From Bog-756 sp037141235 (GTDB taxonomy: Bacteria; Actinomycetota; Acidimicrobiia; Acidimicrobiales; RAAP-2), in the NCBI GenBank assembly GCA_037141235.1, contig JBAXCY010000012.1, positions 1 through 34,066 on the forward strand: a stretch of 34,066 nt of DNA, read 5' to 3'. This document shows, piece by piece, positions 7,119-15,440 of the stretch (its first letter is position 1; every line of letters begins with the position of its first letter). The notes below the pieces were generated by a model. The model saw nothing but the letters and a program-made list of their open reading frames with translations, ran no database searches and was not told the origin of the DNA. A program made the translations under genes and the position numbers.

Positions 7119-7877
7119 ATGACCTATTGGGCCGCGCTGGCCATCTTTGCGGCTGGGCTGGGCGCTGGCACCGTCAATGTCATCGTCGGCTCGGGCTCCC
7201 TCATCACCTTCCCCACCCTGCTGGCACTGGGCTACCCGCCCGTGCTGGCCAACGTCTCCAACAATGTCGGCCTGGCACCCGGATCGGCTAGTGCGGTGGT
7301 GGCCTACCGACGCGAGCTCGGCGGCCAGCGGGCCCGGGTCGTCAAACTCGGATCGGCCTCGTTGACCGGAGGGATCACCGGGGCAGTTCTCTTGCTGGCG
7401 CTGCCACCCGGTTCATTCAAGGCCGCAGTCCCCTTCCTGGTCCTGATCGCCTCGTTGCTCATGGCCGTCCAACCTCGGATCAGCCGGTGGCTGGCCACCC
7501 GGGGCGAGCGGCACCTCGACGGTGGCCTGCCGCTGCTACTCGGCGTCTTCGTCACCGGCATCTACGGGGGCTACTTCGGCGCTGCCCAAGGGGTCATCCT
7601 CATGGCGCTGCTGGCCATCTTCATCGACGACGACCTGCAACGGCTGAACGGCACCAAGAACGTGCTGGCCCTGATCGTCAACGGCATCGCCGCGGTGGTG
7701 TTCATCTTGTTCACCACCATCTCGTGGTCGGTAGTGGTCCTCATCGCTGCCGGATCGATTATCGGCGGCCAGATTGGCGGACGCTACGGGCGGCGCCTCC
7801 CGGCCAACGTCCTGCGGGTGTGCGTCGTCTCCGTCGGCCTGACCGTGGCCGTCGTGTTGGCCGCGGCCTGGCACTGA
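7119..7877 (+). CDS. TauE/SafE family membrane transporter
   Basis: A 252-residue integral membrane protein with roughly seven to eight hydrophobic helices. The family carries sulfite, sulfonates, sulfoacetate or other small anions across the inner membrane, usually as exporters. Visible family features are the N-terminal GLGAGTVNVIVGSGSLITFP and the repeated half-motif GVFVTGIYGGYFGAAQGVILM near residues 143–163, reflecting the internal duplication of the fold, plus a C-terminal GGQIGGRYGRRLP loop. It is divergent from uppS with 141 bp between the starts, and precedes the helicase gene by 114 bp on the same strand. No sulfur-metabolism gene is nearby, so the substrate cannot be inferred. There is no strong Shine-Dalgarno sequence before the ATG. 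Confidence 0.85.
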   Translation: MTYWAALAIFAAGLGAGTVNVIVGSGSLITFPTLLALGYPPVLANVSNNVGLAPGSASAVVAYRRELGGQRARVVKLGSASLTGGITGAVLLLALPPGSFKAAVPFLVLIASLLMAVQPRISRWLATRGERHLDGGLPLLLGVFVTGIYGGYFGAAQGVILMALLAIFIDDDLQRLNGTKNVLALIVNGIAAVVFILFTTISWSVVVLIAAGSIIGGQIGGRYGRRLPANVLRVCVVSVGLTVAVVLAAAWH

Positions 7878-7991
7878 CGCACCGTACCCACCGTTCGGGC
7901 TGGCACTTCCAAACCCTGGACGGCCCCCGTCGCGTCCGACGCCTGGCTACTCCGCTGCAGGCTGGCCCACCCCGCCCGGTAGTGTCGTCGG

Positions 7992-10178
7992 ATGCCCGAC
8001 GAGGTCACCACCACACTGGGCCAGGTGGCCACCACACTGGGCCAGGTGGCCGCCGGGCTTCCCGGGGGCGGCGAGTCCCGACCGGGGCAGGTCGAGATGG
8101 CCGTAGCCGTGGCCACCGCCATAGGCGGCGGGCGCAACCTGGTTGTCCAAGCCGGCACCGGCACCGGCAAATCGCTGGCCTACCTGGTTCCGGCGGCACT
8201 GTCCGGTGAGCGGGTGGTGGTGGCCACCGCCACCAAAGCACTCCAGGATCAGTTGGCCGATAAGGACCTGCCCCTGGTAGCCGGAGTCACCGACAACGGC
8301 CTCACCTTCGCCGTGCTCAAGGGCCGGAGCAACTACGCCTGCCGGCAGCGGATCACCGAGATCGGCGGCCGCGGCGCGCAGCTCTCCCTCTCCTCGGCGA
8401 CCGCGGATCCACCCGACGCTGACGACACCCTCACATCCGAGCCCGATGTCGACACCTTGGATCCGGCCACCATCGCCGACCAGGTGCGCAGCCTGGTGAA
8501 GTGGGCCGATGACTCCCCCACCGGGGACCGAGCCGAGCTGCCCTTCGAGCCCCACTTCCGAGCATGGGCGATGGTCTCGACCACGGCCCGCGAGTGCCCA
8601 GGCGCATTCCGGTGCCCCTCGGGTCGCGACTGCTTTGCTGAGCATGCTCGGGCCCGAGCCGCCGAGGCCGACGTGATCGTCGTCAACACCCACCTCTACG
8701 GCGCACACTTGGCCAGCGGTGGCGCCGTCCTGCCCGAGCACCAGGTGGTGGTCTTCGACGAGGCCCACGAGGTCGAGGACGTGATGACCGACAGTCTCGG
8801 ACTCGAAATCGGCCCCGGCCGGTTCCGGGCGCTGGCCACCACGGCCCGCTCCGTCATCGATGTCGGCGACGAGGCCGCCGGGCGTGTCATCGACTCCGTG
8901 GCCGACCTGGCCGACGTGTTCCACCGGGTACTCCGGCCGTGGTCGGGCAAGCGGGTGCCCCATCTGCAGTTGGCCGATGGCATGGACACCGGGGGCCTCG
9001 GTTCCGACCCGCTCGGCAGTGCCGCACCGGACGGCGATGCCCCTGGCTCCGAACCGCTTGGCCTCGACCTCGGCCTGGCCCCACTGCCTCAGGTAGTACG
9101 AGCCAAGCCCACCGCGGTAGCGACACCTCGAGCCACCGCAGTGGGCAGCGACCCAGAGATCGGCACGCTGCTGGCCCTGTCCACCGGACGGGTCAGCCGC
9201 CTGGTCGACCAGTTGCGCCGGGCCGAGCGCGAGGCGGGTGACAACGAACCGCCGATGGAGCGTTCCCGGCGGGACCGAGTGCTGCTGGCCGCCGGACACC
9301 TGGCCTCGGACCTGGCCCGGCTGGCCATGCTGGGTGCGGAAGATGTGGCCTGGGTGGAGGACAACGCCAAGGCTCCGGCCCTGCGGGTCTCGCCCATCGA
9401 CGTCGGCCCCATCCTGGCCGAGCAGCTGTGGGGGTCAGTCACCGCTGTGCTCACCTCGGCCACCATTCCCATCGGGCTGGCCGAGCGACTGGGCATGCCG
9501 CTGGCCGCCACCGACTCCCTCGACGTGGGCAGCCCGTTCGACTACCGGGCCAACTCGTTGCTGTACGTGGCTTCCTCGTTGCCGGATCGGCGCAAGCCCG
9601 AGGCCGAGCCGGCCCTGCACGACGAGCTCGAGATCCTCATCCGGGCGGCCGGCGGGCGCACCCTGGCCCTGTTCACCAGCTGGCGGGCCATGCGTGGCGC
9701 TGTCGAGGCGCTCAGTCCCCGGCTCGATGTCCAGATCCTGTCCCAGTCCGATCTACCCAAGCCAGCCCTGGTCGAGGCGTTCCGAAACGACGAGTCGGCT
9801 TGCCTGTTCGCCACCCTCGGCTTCTGGCAGGGCGTGGATGTGCCCGGACGCACGCTCAGCCTGGTCACCATCGACCGCATCCCCTTCCCTCGGCCTGACG
9901 AGCCGGTCCTGCAGGCCCGCCGGGATCTGGCCGGATCCGGTGCGTTCGGTGCGGTGGATCTGCCCCGAGCGGGGACCCTGCTGGCCCAGGGGGCCGGACG
10001 GCTCATCCGCTCCAGTGCCGACCGTGGAGTGGTAGCCGTGCTCGACAGCCGGCTGGCCACCGCCAGCTACCGCAAGGCACTGCTCGAACGGGTCCCCCCG
10101 ATGAAGCGAACCCTCGACCGCGACGAGGTGGTGGCGTTCCTGTCTGACATCGCCGCTGGTGCGGTGCCCGGGGACTGA
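7992..10178 (+). CDS. dinG: DinG/XPD-like ATP-dependent DNA helicase with Fe-S domain
   Basis: A superfamily 2 helicase, expected to unwind DNA 5' to 3' and to act on D-loops, R-loops or blocked forks. The 728-residue protein has Walker A GTGTGK at 55–60, a DEAH box at 256–259, and four cysteines, C117, C202, C208 and C214, between motifs I and II, placed as in the XPD/DinG 4Fe-4S domain. Later motifs include TSATIP, SPFDY, FATLGFWQGVDVPG and QGAGRLIRSSADRG (motif VI). It corresponds to the DinG-like helicases of actinomycetes rather than the exonuclease-fused Firmicutes form. The first 20 residues hold a duplicated TTLGQVA segment caused by a 21-bp tandem repeat. It converges on era with only 22 bp between stops. 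No LexA site was found upstream. Confidence 0.9.
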   Translation: MPDEVTTTLGQVATTLGQVAAGLPGGGESRPGQVEMAVAVATAIGGGRNLVVQAGTGTGKSLAYLVPAALSGERVVVATATKALQDQLADKDLPLVAGVTDNGLTFAVLKGRSNYACRQRITEIGGRGAQLSLSSATADPPDADDTLTSEPDVDTLDPATIADQVRSLVKWADDSPTGDRAELPFEPHFRAWAMVSTTARECPGAFRCPSGRDCFAEHARARAAEADVIVVNTHLYGAHLASGGAVLPEHQVVVFDEAHEVEDVMTDSLGLEIGPGRFRALATTARSVIDVGDEAAGRVIDSVADLADVFHRVLRPWSGKRVPHLQLADGMDTGGLGSDPLGSAAPDGDAPGSEPLGLDLGLAPLPQVVRAKPTAVATPRATAVGSDPEIGTLLALSTGRVSRLVDQLRRAEREAGDNEPPMERSRRDRVLLAAGHLASDLARLAMLGAEDVAWVEDNAKAPALRVSPIDVGPILAEQLWGSVTAVLTSATIPIGLAERLGMPLAATDSLDVGSPFDYRANSLLYVASSLPDRRKPEAEPALHDELEILIRAAGGRTLALFTSWRAMRGAVEALSPRLDVQILSQSDLPKPALVEAFRNDESACLFATLGFWQGVDVPGRTLSLVTIDRIPFPRPDEPVLQARRDLAGSGAFGAVDLPRAGTLLAQGAGRLIRSSADRGVVAVLDSRLATASYRKALLERVPPMKRTLDRDEVVAFLSDIAAGAVPGD
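8010..8051 (+). repeat. 21-bp exact tandem duplication in helicase N-terminus
   Basis: The 21-base unit at 8010–8030 is repeated without change at 8031–8051. It is in frame and yields two copies of a seven-residue segment (TTLGQVA) in the predicted N-terminal helix before the helicase core. The exact identity suggests a recent slippage event. A strain comparison would show whether copy number varies. Confidence 0.85.
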
Positions 10179-10200
10179 CCCTCTGGTCGGAACTGTCCGG

Positions 10201-11160
10201 TCAGAAGCCCAGCCGGTCGAGGGTGTCCTCGCGCTGCTGCCACCGCTTCTCCACCCGGACAAAGAGCTCCAAGTAAGCACCAGGCTCCATCTGGGCCCGC
10301 ACGGCGGTACCGACCTCTTTGAGGATGCTGCCACCCTTGCCGATGACGATGCCCTTCTGCGAGTCACGCTCGACGAGGATTTCGCATCGGACCCGCGGCC
10401 ACTCCCACTCGGTGATCCGACAGGCAATTGAGTGCGGCAGTTCGTCGGCCACCCGGTGGAGCAGCTCCTCGCGGACCAGATCAGCCACCCAGAAGGCCTC
10501 GGCCACATCGGTGACCATGCCTTCGGGGTAGTACCGCGGCCCCTCCGGCATCCGTGCAATCAACGCCTCCACCAGCTCGGGCACACCGTCACCGGTAGTA
10601 GCCGACAACGGGTAGTACTCGACCGGTACCGGTGTGCCCCCTTGTTCGGCATCCAAGGCATCGACCACCGCCGACACGCCGGTCAGGTGACCGAGGACAC
10701 CGTCGCCCCCCACCCGGTCGATCTTGTTCACCACCACCATCAACATGGGCCGGCCCACCACCTCGACCCCAGCGGCGCCCAACTCGACCGTCAAGGCGGC
10801 AGAACGGGCCATGGCCCGCACCCGGCGCACCGAGTGGGCCAGCACCATACGGTCACCGGGCCCGACCGCACCTGTCGCCTCCACCAACGCCACCACGCAG
10901 TCCACGTCGTCCAACGAAGAGGTGGCCGACTCGTTCATCCTTTCGCCCAGCGCCGTCTTGGGCTTGTGCAGACCAGGGGTGTCCACGAACACCAACTGGG
11001 CTTCGGGGCGGTTCAACACGCCACGAACCTGAGACCGGGTGGTATTGGGACGGGGTGACACGATGGATACCTTGGTACCCACCATGGCGTTGACCAGCGT
11101 GGACTTGCCCACGTTGGGCCGACCCACGACAGCCACGAATCCGGAGTGATAGGGGCTCAT
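10201..11160 (-). CDS. era: GTPase Era
   Basis: Essential GTPase that binds the 3' end of 16S rRNA and helps assemble the small ribosomal subunit. The 319-residue product shows G1 GRPNVGKST, the switch segment NTTRSQVRG, G3 DTPGLH, G4 NKID, and a G5-like SATTGDG, followed by the C-terminal KH domain with ERDSQKGIVIGKGGSILKEVG interrupted as usual. The ATG at 11160 overlaps the stop of the upstream CNNM gene by 4 bp and starts directly before the GTPase core; the open frame upstream to 11331 is only the antisense shadow of that gene. It closes the phoH–ybeY–CNNM–era chain, a grouping that makes functional sense for rRNA maturation with YbeY. Confidence 0.95.
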   Translation of the reverse strand: MSPYHSGFVAVVGRPNVGKSTLVNAMVGTKVSIVSPRPNTTRSQVRGVLNRPEAQLVFVDTPGLHKPKTALGERMNESATSSLDDVDCVVALVEATGAVGPGDRMVLAHSVRRVRAMARSAALTVELGAAGVEVVGRPMLMVVVNKIDRVGGDGVLGHLTGVSAVVDALDAEQGGTPVPVEYYPLSATTGDGVPELVEALIARMPEGPRYYPEGMVTDVAEAFWVADLVREELLHRVADELPHSIACRITEWEWPRVRCEILVERDSQKGIVIGKGGSILKEVGTAVRAQMEPGAYLELFVRVEKRWQQREDTLDRLGF

Positions 11161-12452
11161 GCGTCGTCCGTTCGTCCTGTGGCTACCCGAGGGGCACCAA
11201 TGATGACCCGCTCGATGCGCCGCCCGGTGACCCGGTCCACCGTGAGCACCAGCCCATCGGAGGTGACCGACTCGCCGGCCTTGGGCACATGGCCCAGCAG
11301 GTCGAACACCAGTCCGCCGATGGTGTCCCACGCCCCGGTGGGGAGATTCGACTGCAGCTGCGCGTTGATGTCGTCCACCTGCACGCGGCCGCTCACCCGG
11401 GTGGTGCCATCGGGCAGGTCCTCCACCGACGTCTCCTCGACATCGAACTCGTCCACGATCTCCCCCACCAGCTCTTCGATGAGATCTTCCAAGGTGACAA
11501 CACCAGCGGTACCGCCGTACTCGTTGACCACCACGGCCAGATGGAACTTGTCCGACTGCATCTCGCGCATCAGGCCCGCCACCCGCTTGGTCTCCGGGAC
11601 GAAGTGGGCCGCCCGCAGGTGAGACCCCACCGGGTCGTCGCTGTTGCCGGCCCGCACCTGACGGATGAGGTCCTTGGTGTAGGCGATACCCATGACGTCG
11701 TCGATCTGCTGCTCGACCACGGGGATACGGCTGAACCCTGCCCCTAGGGCAAGGTCGAGTGCATCTTCGACGGTCACCTCGGCGCCGATGGTGACCATGT
11801 CGGTCCGGGGCACCATGACTTCGCGCACCACGGTGTCCCCGAACTCGATGATCGAGTGGATCAGCACCCGCTCCTCGAACTCGATGACGTCGCCCTCGAC
11901 GGCCACGTCGGCCATGGCCAGTAGTTCGGACTCGGTCACCAGTGCCCCCAGGTAGCCGCCCTTCTTACCGATGAAGAGGTTGGCCAGCCCGATGAGGCCT
12001 CCCGAGACCAGCCGGACCGGCCAGAAGTGCACCACGGCGGACACGACCGGTGCACTGAGCAGCGCCGACCGTTCCGGATGGTGGACAGCCCAATTCTTCG
12101 GGACGGCCTCGGCGAACACGAAGATGACCACGATCTCGAACACCGTGGCGGCCACCACGCCCCAGGCCCCGAACCAGCGCACGGCCAGGATGCCGACCAA
12201 CGTGGCCACGATCAACTGGCAGATGAGGATCAAGAGGAGCACCGGGTTGAGGAACCCTTGGGGGTCCTCGGTCAGGCGGACCAGTACCTTGGCCCCACGC
12301 CTGCGCTCGGCGGCCAGGCTCTTGGCCTTGGGCCGGCTCATTCGCATCAAGGCCGTCTCCGACATGGCGAGCAGGCCTGATGCCGTCAAGAGCACCAGGA
12401 CCACCGCTGACAGGGCTATGTCCTCGGCCCCCAACGTGACGGCCACCATCAA
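11157..12452 (-). CDS. CNNM/CorC-family transporter-like protein with CBS domains
   Basis: A 431-residue membrane protein of the CNNM/HlyC/CorC family, linked to magnesium or cobalt efflux. The N-terminal DUF21 domain has about four hydrophobic segments (residues 10–32, 68–90, 95–117, 130–155) and contains SETALMRMSR and EAVPKNWAV. A CBS pair follows at about 205–325 (VMVPRTDMVTI, then FHLAVVVNEYGGTAGVVTLEDLIEELVGEI in two pieces), and a C-terminal CorC/HlyC domain at about 345–425. It overlaps ybeY upstream and era downstream by 4 bp each. The same family member sits between ybeY and era in many actinomycetes, so its place is conserved even though the transported ion is not known from sequence. 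Confidence 0.9.
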   Translation of the reverse strand: MMVAVTLGAEDIALSAVVLVLLTASGLLAMSETALMRMSRPKAKSLAAERRRGAKVLVRLTEDPQGFLNPVLLLILICQLIVATLVGILAVRWFGAWGVVAATVFEIVVIFVFAEAVPKNWAVHHPERSALLSAPVVSAVVHFWPVRLVSGGLIGLANLFIGKKGGYLGALVTESELLAMADVAVEGDVIEFEERVLIHSIIEFGDTVVREVMVPRTDMVTIGAEVTVEDALDLALGAGFSRIPVVEQQIDDVMGIAYTKDLIRQVRAGNSDDPVGSHLRAAHFVPETKRVAGLMREMQSDKFHLAVVVNEYGGTAGVVTLEDLIEELVGEIVDEFDVEETSVEDLPDGTTRVSGRVQVDDINAQLQSNLPTGAWDTIGGLVFDLLGHVPKAGESVTSDGLVLTVDRVTGRRIERVIIGAPRVATGRTDDA

Positions 12453-12973
12453 GAAGGTGGGTCCAGCAACGGGGGGACACGGTAGAAGCGGTCGAGGAGC
12501 TGCTGCTCCCGGCGCTCCATGCGATCGGCCTCTTCGTCGACCATGTGGTCCATGCCGAGCAGGTGGAGGATCCCGTGCACGACCAGCAGAGCGATCTCGT
12601 CGTCGAAGGTGACTCCGTGCTCGACGGCGTTGACGGCGGCCACCGACGGGCAGATGACCACGTCGCCGAGGAGCAGGTGTCGACCGGTGGCGGCCTCGAT
12701 GGAAGCCGGTCCGGTCCCGCCCTCGTCAGGCGAGCGGCCGCTGCGGTCGATCTCGTCCTCGATGGGGAACGAGAGCACGTCGGTCGGCCCTTCTTTACCC
12801 AGGAACCGTTCATTCAAGGCGGCGATGGCCGGCTCGTCGATGAACAGCAGCGATACCTCGGTATCTGATGTGATGCCCTCGGCCTCGAGTGCCGCCCGAG
12901 CCAGGGCCGCCCATCGGTCAACGGCCACCGGGTGGTCGGACTGCTCGTCAGCGGCGTAAATATCGAGGCTCAT
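12449..12973 (-). CDS. ybeY: Endoribonuclease YbeY
   Basis: Metal-dependent RNase needed for 16S rRNA 3' maturation and ribosome quality control. The 174-residue protein has the family core FLGKEGPTDVLSFP near residues 57–70, LLGDVVICP near 101–109, and the zinc motif HGILHLLGMDH with H133, H137 and H143. A 25-residue insert rich in Gly, Ser and Asp (about 75–98) between the two core parts lengthens it relative to the E. coli protein but leaves the catalytic motif intact. It overlaps phoH and the CNNM gene by 4 bp on each side, so translation of the whole chain is likely coupled. Confidence 0.94.
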   Translation of the reverse strand: MSLDIYAADEQSDHPVAVDRWAALARAALEAEGITSDTEVSLLFIDEPAIAALNERFLGKEGPTDVLSFPIEDEIDRSGRSPDEGGTGPASIEAATGRHLLLGDVVICPSVAAVNAVEHGVTFDDEIALLVVHGILHLLGMDHMVDEEADRMERREQQLLDRFYRVPPLLDPPS

Positions 12974-14025
12974 GAGTGCGTCGCTCCGTTCGTCGTCGGC
13001 GCTGGGGGCTTCTTGGCAGCATCGCTACGGTCGTAAGCGGTGACGATGTCGGCCACGATCTTATGGCGCACCACGTCTTGCGCCTTTAGGTGCACGAACG
13101 CCAGGTCCGGTACTTCGTGCAAGATGGCCTCGAGTCCGATCAGCCCCGAGCGGCCCCCGGGGATATCGACCTGGGTCATGTCGCCGGTGATGACCGCCTT
13201 CGAGCCGAAGCCGATTCGGGTCAGGAACATCTTCATCTGTTCGGGGGTGGTGTTCTGGGCCTCGTCCAAAATGATGAAGGCGTTATTGAGCGTGCGCCCT
13301 CGCATGAAGGCGAGCGGCGCCACCTCCACCGCCCCTTTTTCGATCAGGCGCTGCGCCCCTTCCACGTCCAGCAGGTCGTTGAGGGCGTCATACAGCGGTC
13401 TGAGGTAGGGATCGACCTTGGCCAGCATGTCCCCAGGCAGGAACCCCAGGCGCTCGCCGGCCTCGACGGCCGGCCGGGTCAGGATGATCCGGCTCACCTG
13501 GCGAGCCTGCAGCGCCTGGACGGCGAGGGCCACGGCCAGATACGACTTTCCGGTGCCGGCCGGACCGAGGCCGAAGGTGACCAGGTTCCTGGAGATGGCA
13601 TCGGCGTAGGCTTTTTGGCCACCGGTCTTGGGCCGCACGGTGCGGCCCCTCGATGAACGAAGGATCTCACTGGTCAGCACCTCGGAGGGCCGGACGTCGT
13701 CACGCATCATGTCGATCGTGCGGGCCACCCGTACGGGATCGAGGCCTTGGCCCGACTCCAGCAGGATGATCAGCTCGTGGAAGAGTGTGGCCACCCGATC
13801 GGCCGATGCAGACCCGTCAGGACCAGCGGCTTCGATCGAGACCTCGTTGCCCCGCACGGCGATCTTGACCTCGGGAAAGGCGTCCTCGATCAGGCGGAGC
13901 AGCTCATCGCGCTGGCCGAGGAGACCGGCCATGAGGTGATTGCCGGGAACGAGGATCTTTACCGGGGTGCCTGCCACGTGGGTTCTGTCTCCGACCCTAC
14001 CAGTGGCTCGGGTGGGCTCGGACAC
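12970..14025 (-). CDS. phoH: PhoH-family ATPase
   Basis: A cytoplasmic P-loop ATPase of the PhoH/PhoH-like group, associated with RNA metabolism and almost always encoded next to ybeY. The 351-residue protein has Walker A GLGPAGTGKS at about 152–161, Walker B FIILDEAQNTTPEQMKMFL, and a sensor stretch AVITGDMTQVDIP. An N-terminal region of about 120 residues with a KH-like feel (VKIAVRGNEVSIEA) precedes the ATPase domain, as in other actinobacterial PhoH1 proteins. The start at 14025 is GTG; a second GTG 15 codons in is possible. It lies 41 bp after the HIT gene and overlaps ybeY by 4 bp. Confidence 0.93.
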   Translation of the reverse strand: MSEPTRATGRVGDRTHVAGTPVKILVPGNHLMAGLLGQRDELLRLIEDAFPEVKIAVRGNEVSIEAAGPDGSASADRVATLFHELIILLESGQGLDPVRVARTIDMMRDDVRPSEVLTSEILRSSRGRTVRPKTGGQKAYADAISRNLVTFGLGPAGTGKSYLAVALAVQALQARQVSRIILTRPAVEAGERLGFLPGDMLAKVDPYLRPLYDALNDLLDVEGAQRLIEKGAVEVAPLAFMRGRTLNNAFIILDEAQNTTPEQMKMFLTRIGFGSKAVITGDMTQVDIPGGRSGLIGLEAILHEVPDLAFVHLKAQDVVRHKIVADIVTAYDRSDAAKKPPAPTTNGATHS

Positions 14026-14066
14026 GACGACCTGCCTGCGTCCGGGTCGTCTCGATCCGGAACCGG

Positions 14067-14426
14067 TCAGCCCGGGGGCCAGACGAACGAGCGGCCACCC
14101 AACAGGTGTAGATGGAGATGGGGCACAGAGTTTCCGCTGTCGGGACCAACGTTGAACGCCAGCCGGTAGCCACGGTCTGCGCCGCCGATTCCCTCAGCAT
14201 CGGCCACCGTCTTGGCCGCTATCACCATGGCGGCGAGGTCCTCGGCGTTACCGGGGACCACGGTGCCGGCATCCACGACGTGGGCACGGGGCACCACCAG
14301 GACATGCACCGGAGCTTGGGGATTGCTGTCCCGAAAGGCGATGGTGCGGTCGTCGCTATGGACGATGTCGGCTGGGATGTCGCCAGCCACGATCTTGCAG
14401 AACAGGCAGTCGGGGTCGGTGCTCAA
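14067..14426 (-). CDS. HIT-family nucleotide hydrolase (HINT-like)
   Basis: Hydrolyses nucleoside phosphoramidates or related AMP conjugates in the cytoplasm. The 119-residue product starts with the family opening DCLFCKIVAGDIPA, which has a CxxC pair at C7 and C10, continues with VHVLVVPRAHV, and ends with the histidine triad HLHLH at 103–107. A TTG at 14426 is chosen as start: it is 10 bp after the upstream HTH gene stop and six codons before the conserved CLFCK; the frame runs to 14477 but overlaps the HTH gene. The gene lies between the HTH regulator and phoH on one apparent transcript. Confidence 0.88.
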   Translation of the reverse strand: MSTDPDCLFCKIVAGDIPADIVHSDDRTIAFRDSNPQAPVHVLVVPRAHVVDAGTVVPGNAEDLAAMVIAAKTVADAEGIGGADRGYRLAFNVGPDSGNSVPHLHLHLLGGRSFVWPPG

Positions 14427-14436
14427 CGTGTGCGGC

Positions 14437-14742
14437 TCAACCCTCGGCCGCCATCGGCTCGCTCGAGGGGTGGGCAACTGCTCCGCTGACCAGACCTTGC
14501 ACCACCCGGGTCGGGCCCTTCACCTCGGGGTAGAGGTGCTCGAGGCTGCCTGGGGTAATCCGGCTCGACTCGATGAACGCGTCCACGTCGGACTGCTTGA
14601 GCCGGATGACGCGGCCGAACTTGTAGGCGGCCAGGCCGCCTTCGTCGATGAAGCGGTAGAGGCTGCGCAAGGTGACACCCAGCCGTTCGGCTGCGTCCTT
14701 GGTGCTCAGCCAGCTGATCGACTCGCTATGGGCCTCGCCCAT
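14437..14742 (-). CDS. Excisionase/MerR-type helix-turn-helix DNA-binding protein
   Basis: A 101-residue protein with a single DNA-binding domain of the HTH_17 (excisionase-like) type at about residues 10–60: WLSTKDAAERLGVTLRSLYRFIDEGGL, followed by a wing, KFGRVIRLKQSDVDAFI. The remaining 40 residues are a non-conserved tail. Such small proteins act as excisionases in phage or as host regulators; no integrase or phage gene is close, so a host regulator is more likely. Its ATG shares its A with the TGA of the upstream bldD-like gene (TGATG), so the two are made together. It is not BldC, whose winged helix sequence differs. Confidence 0.8.
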   Translation of the reverse strand: MGEAHSESISWLSTKDAAERLGVTLRSLYRFIDEGGLAAYKFGRVIRLKQSDVDAFIESSRITPGSLEHLYPEVKGPTRVVQGLVSGAVAHPSSEPMAAEG

Positions 14743-15341
14743 CAGAGTGCGACGAGGAGTCCGAGCTCGTCCAGGCGTGCCCCCATGCTGTCAGGCGTCA
14801 CACCGAACAAGCAGGCGATAGCCCGCACATCTTCGGCCCGGATGGTGATCATCCGGCCGTTGAAGTCCTGGCGGTGTACCTGGATCATGCTGAGGAACCG
14901 GCGCAAGAGGTCGCGTTCGGGACCGCTCACCGTATGGAGCTTGGTCAGGTCGATGGCCACCTTGTCGGGGATGGTCGACACCGCAGCCGAATGCTCACGC
15001 GAGCCCGATCGGTCTTCGGGGGCAGCCGGAACGCCCCAGCGGCCACCGGGTACGACCCCGTCGCTCGGCAGGAGCTGGTCCACCGGTACGTCGTAGAGCT
15101 TGGCCAGACGCTGCAGCCGAGGGACGGAGATGGCCCGCTCTCCTCGCTCGTAGGCGCCGAGGACCGAGGCCTTGAACTCGAGGTCGGACATGGCCTCGAC
15201 GGCCTGGAGGGAAAGCCGCATCTGTTTGCGCATGGCCCGCAGCCTGGTGCCGACGGCACGCGCATAGGCGACCTTGGCCGCTTCTTCCTGCTCGTCGTCG
15301 TCCAACGAGATGCTCTCTTTATCGCTCACCGTCATCACCAT
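14742..15341 (-). CDS. bldD: BldD-like transcriptional regulator with c-di-GMP-binding pattern
   Basis: A 199-residue protein colinear with Streptomyces BldD, the master repressor of development that dimerises through tetrameric cyclic di-GMP. The N-terminal XRE-type HTH spans about residues 29–92, with LGAYERGERAISVPRLQRLA matching BldD closely. A linker follows, then the C-terminal domain at about 129–199 (AIDLTKLHTV, IQVHRQDFNGRMITIRAED). Streptomyces BldD binds c-di-GMP through an RxD-x8-RxxD motif; here R157, D159, R168 and D171 keep the four charged positions with the same spacing. The ATG at 15341 has a good ribosome site AGGGGAG at 15349–15355. A BldD-box-like palindrome lies about 87 bp upstream. 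An acidic N-terminal extension of about 25 residues differs from Streptomyces. It is translationally coupled to an HTH gene. Confidence 0.85.
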   Translation of the reverse strand: MVMTVSDKESISLDDDEQEEAAKVAYARAVGTRLRAMRKQMRLSLQAVEAMSDLEFKASVLGAYERGERAISVPRLQRLAKLYDVPVDQLLPSDGVVPGGRWGVPAAPEDRSGSREHSAAVSTIPDKVAIDLTKLHTVSGPERDLLRRFLSMIQVHRQDFNGRMITIRAEDVRAIACLFGVTPDSMGARLDELGLLVAL

Positions 15342-15348
15342 GTCTCTG

Positions 15349-15355
15349 CTCCCCT
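15349..15355 (-). promoter_or_regulatory. Ribosome binding site of bldD-like gene
   Basis: AGGGGAG on the minus strand, 7 bases before the ATG at 15341. It is one of the few strong Shine-Dalgarno matches in the window, and it supports the first ATG over the second one two codons later. Confidence 0.7.
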
Positions 15356-15427
15356 GTTCGTGCCCCTCGAGCTCAGGCCTGTAGGCCCATTCTTGTTTTG
15401 CTCATTGCACTCATCAGAACGATTTGC

Positions 15428-15440
15428 TCACGCACAGTGA
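15428..15440. promoter_or_regulatory. BldD-box-like palindrome, possible autoregulation
   Basis: TCACGCACAGTGA has inverted ends TCAC/GTGA and matches 8 of the 9 defined positions of the published Streptomyces BldD box TNACNCWGNGTNA; the one mismatch is C for G at position 8. It lies 87–99 bp upstream of the bldD-like ATG, and no divergent gene shares this intergenic region. Streptomyces BldD represses its own gene through such a site. Next to it are a 12-bp-spaced direct repeat, GTKACCATCG (from 15437 and 15449), and an inverted repeat, CCACT-GCG-AGTGG (15460–15472). Confidence 0.45.

Noticed and set aside
7947..9299. 450-codon open frame on the minus strand
   Set aside because: Antisense to the DinG-like helicase, which carries all motifs; Gly/His-rich shadow composition.
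14437..14742. Excisionase of a prophage
   Set aside because: No integrase, attachment-site duplication or other phage gene is present, and the gene is coupled to the bldD-like gene.
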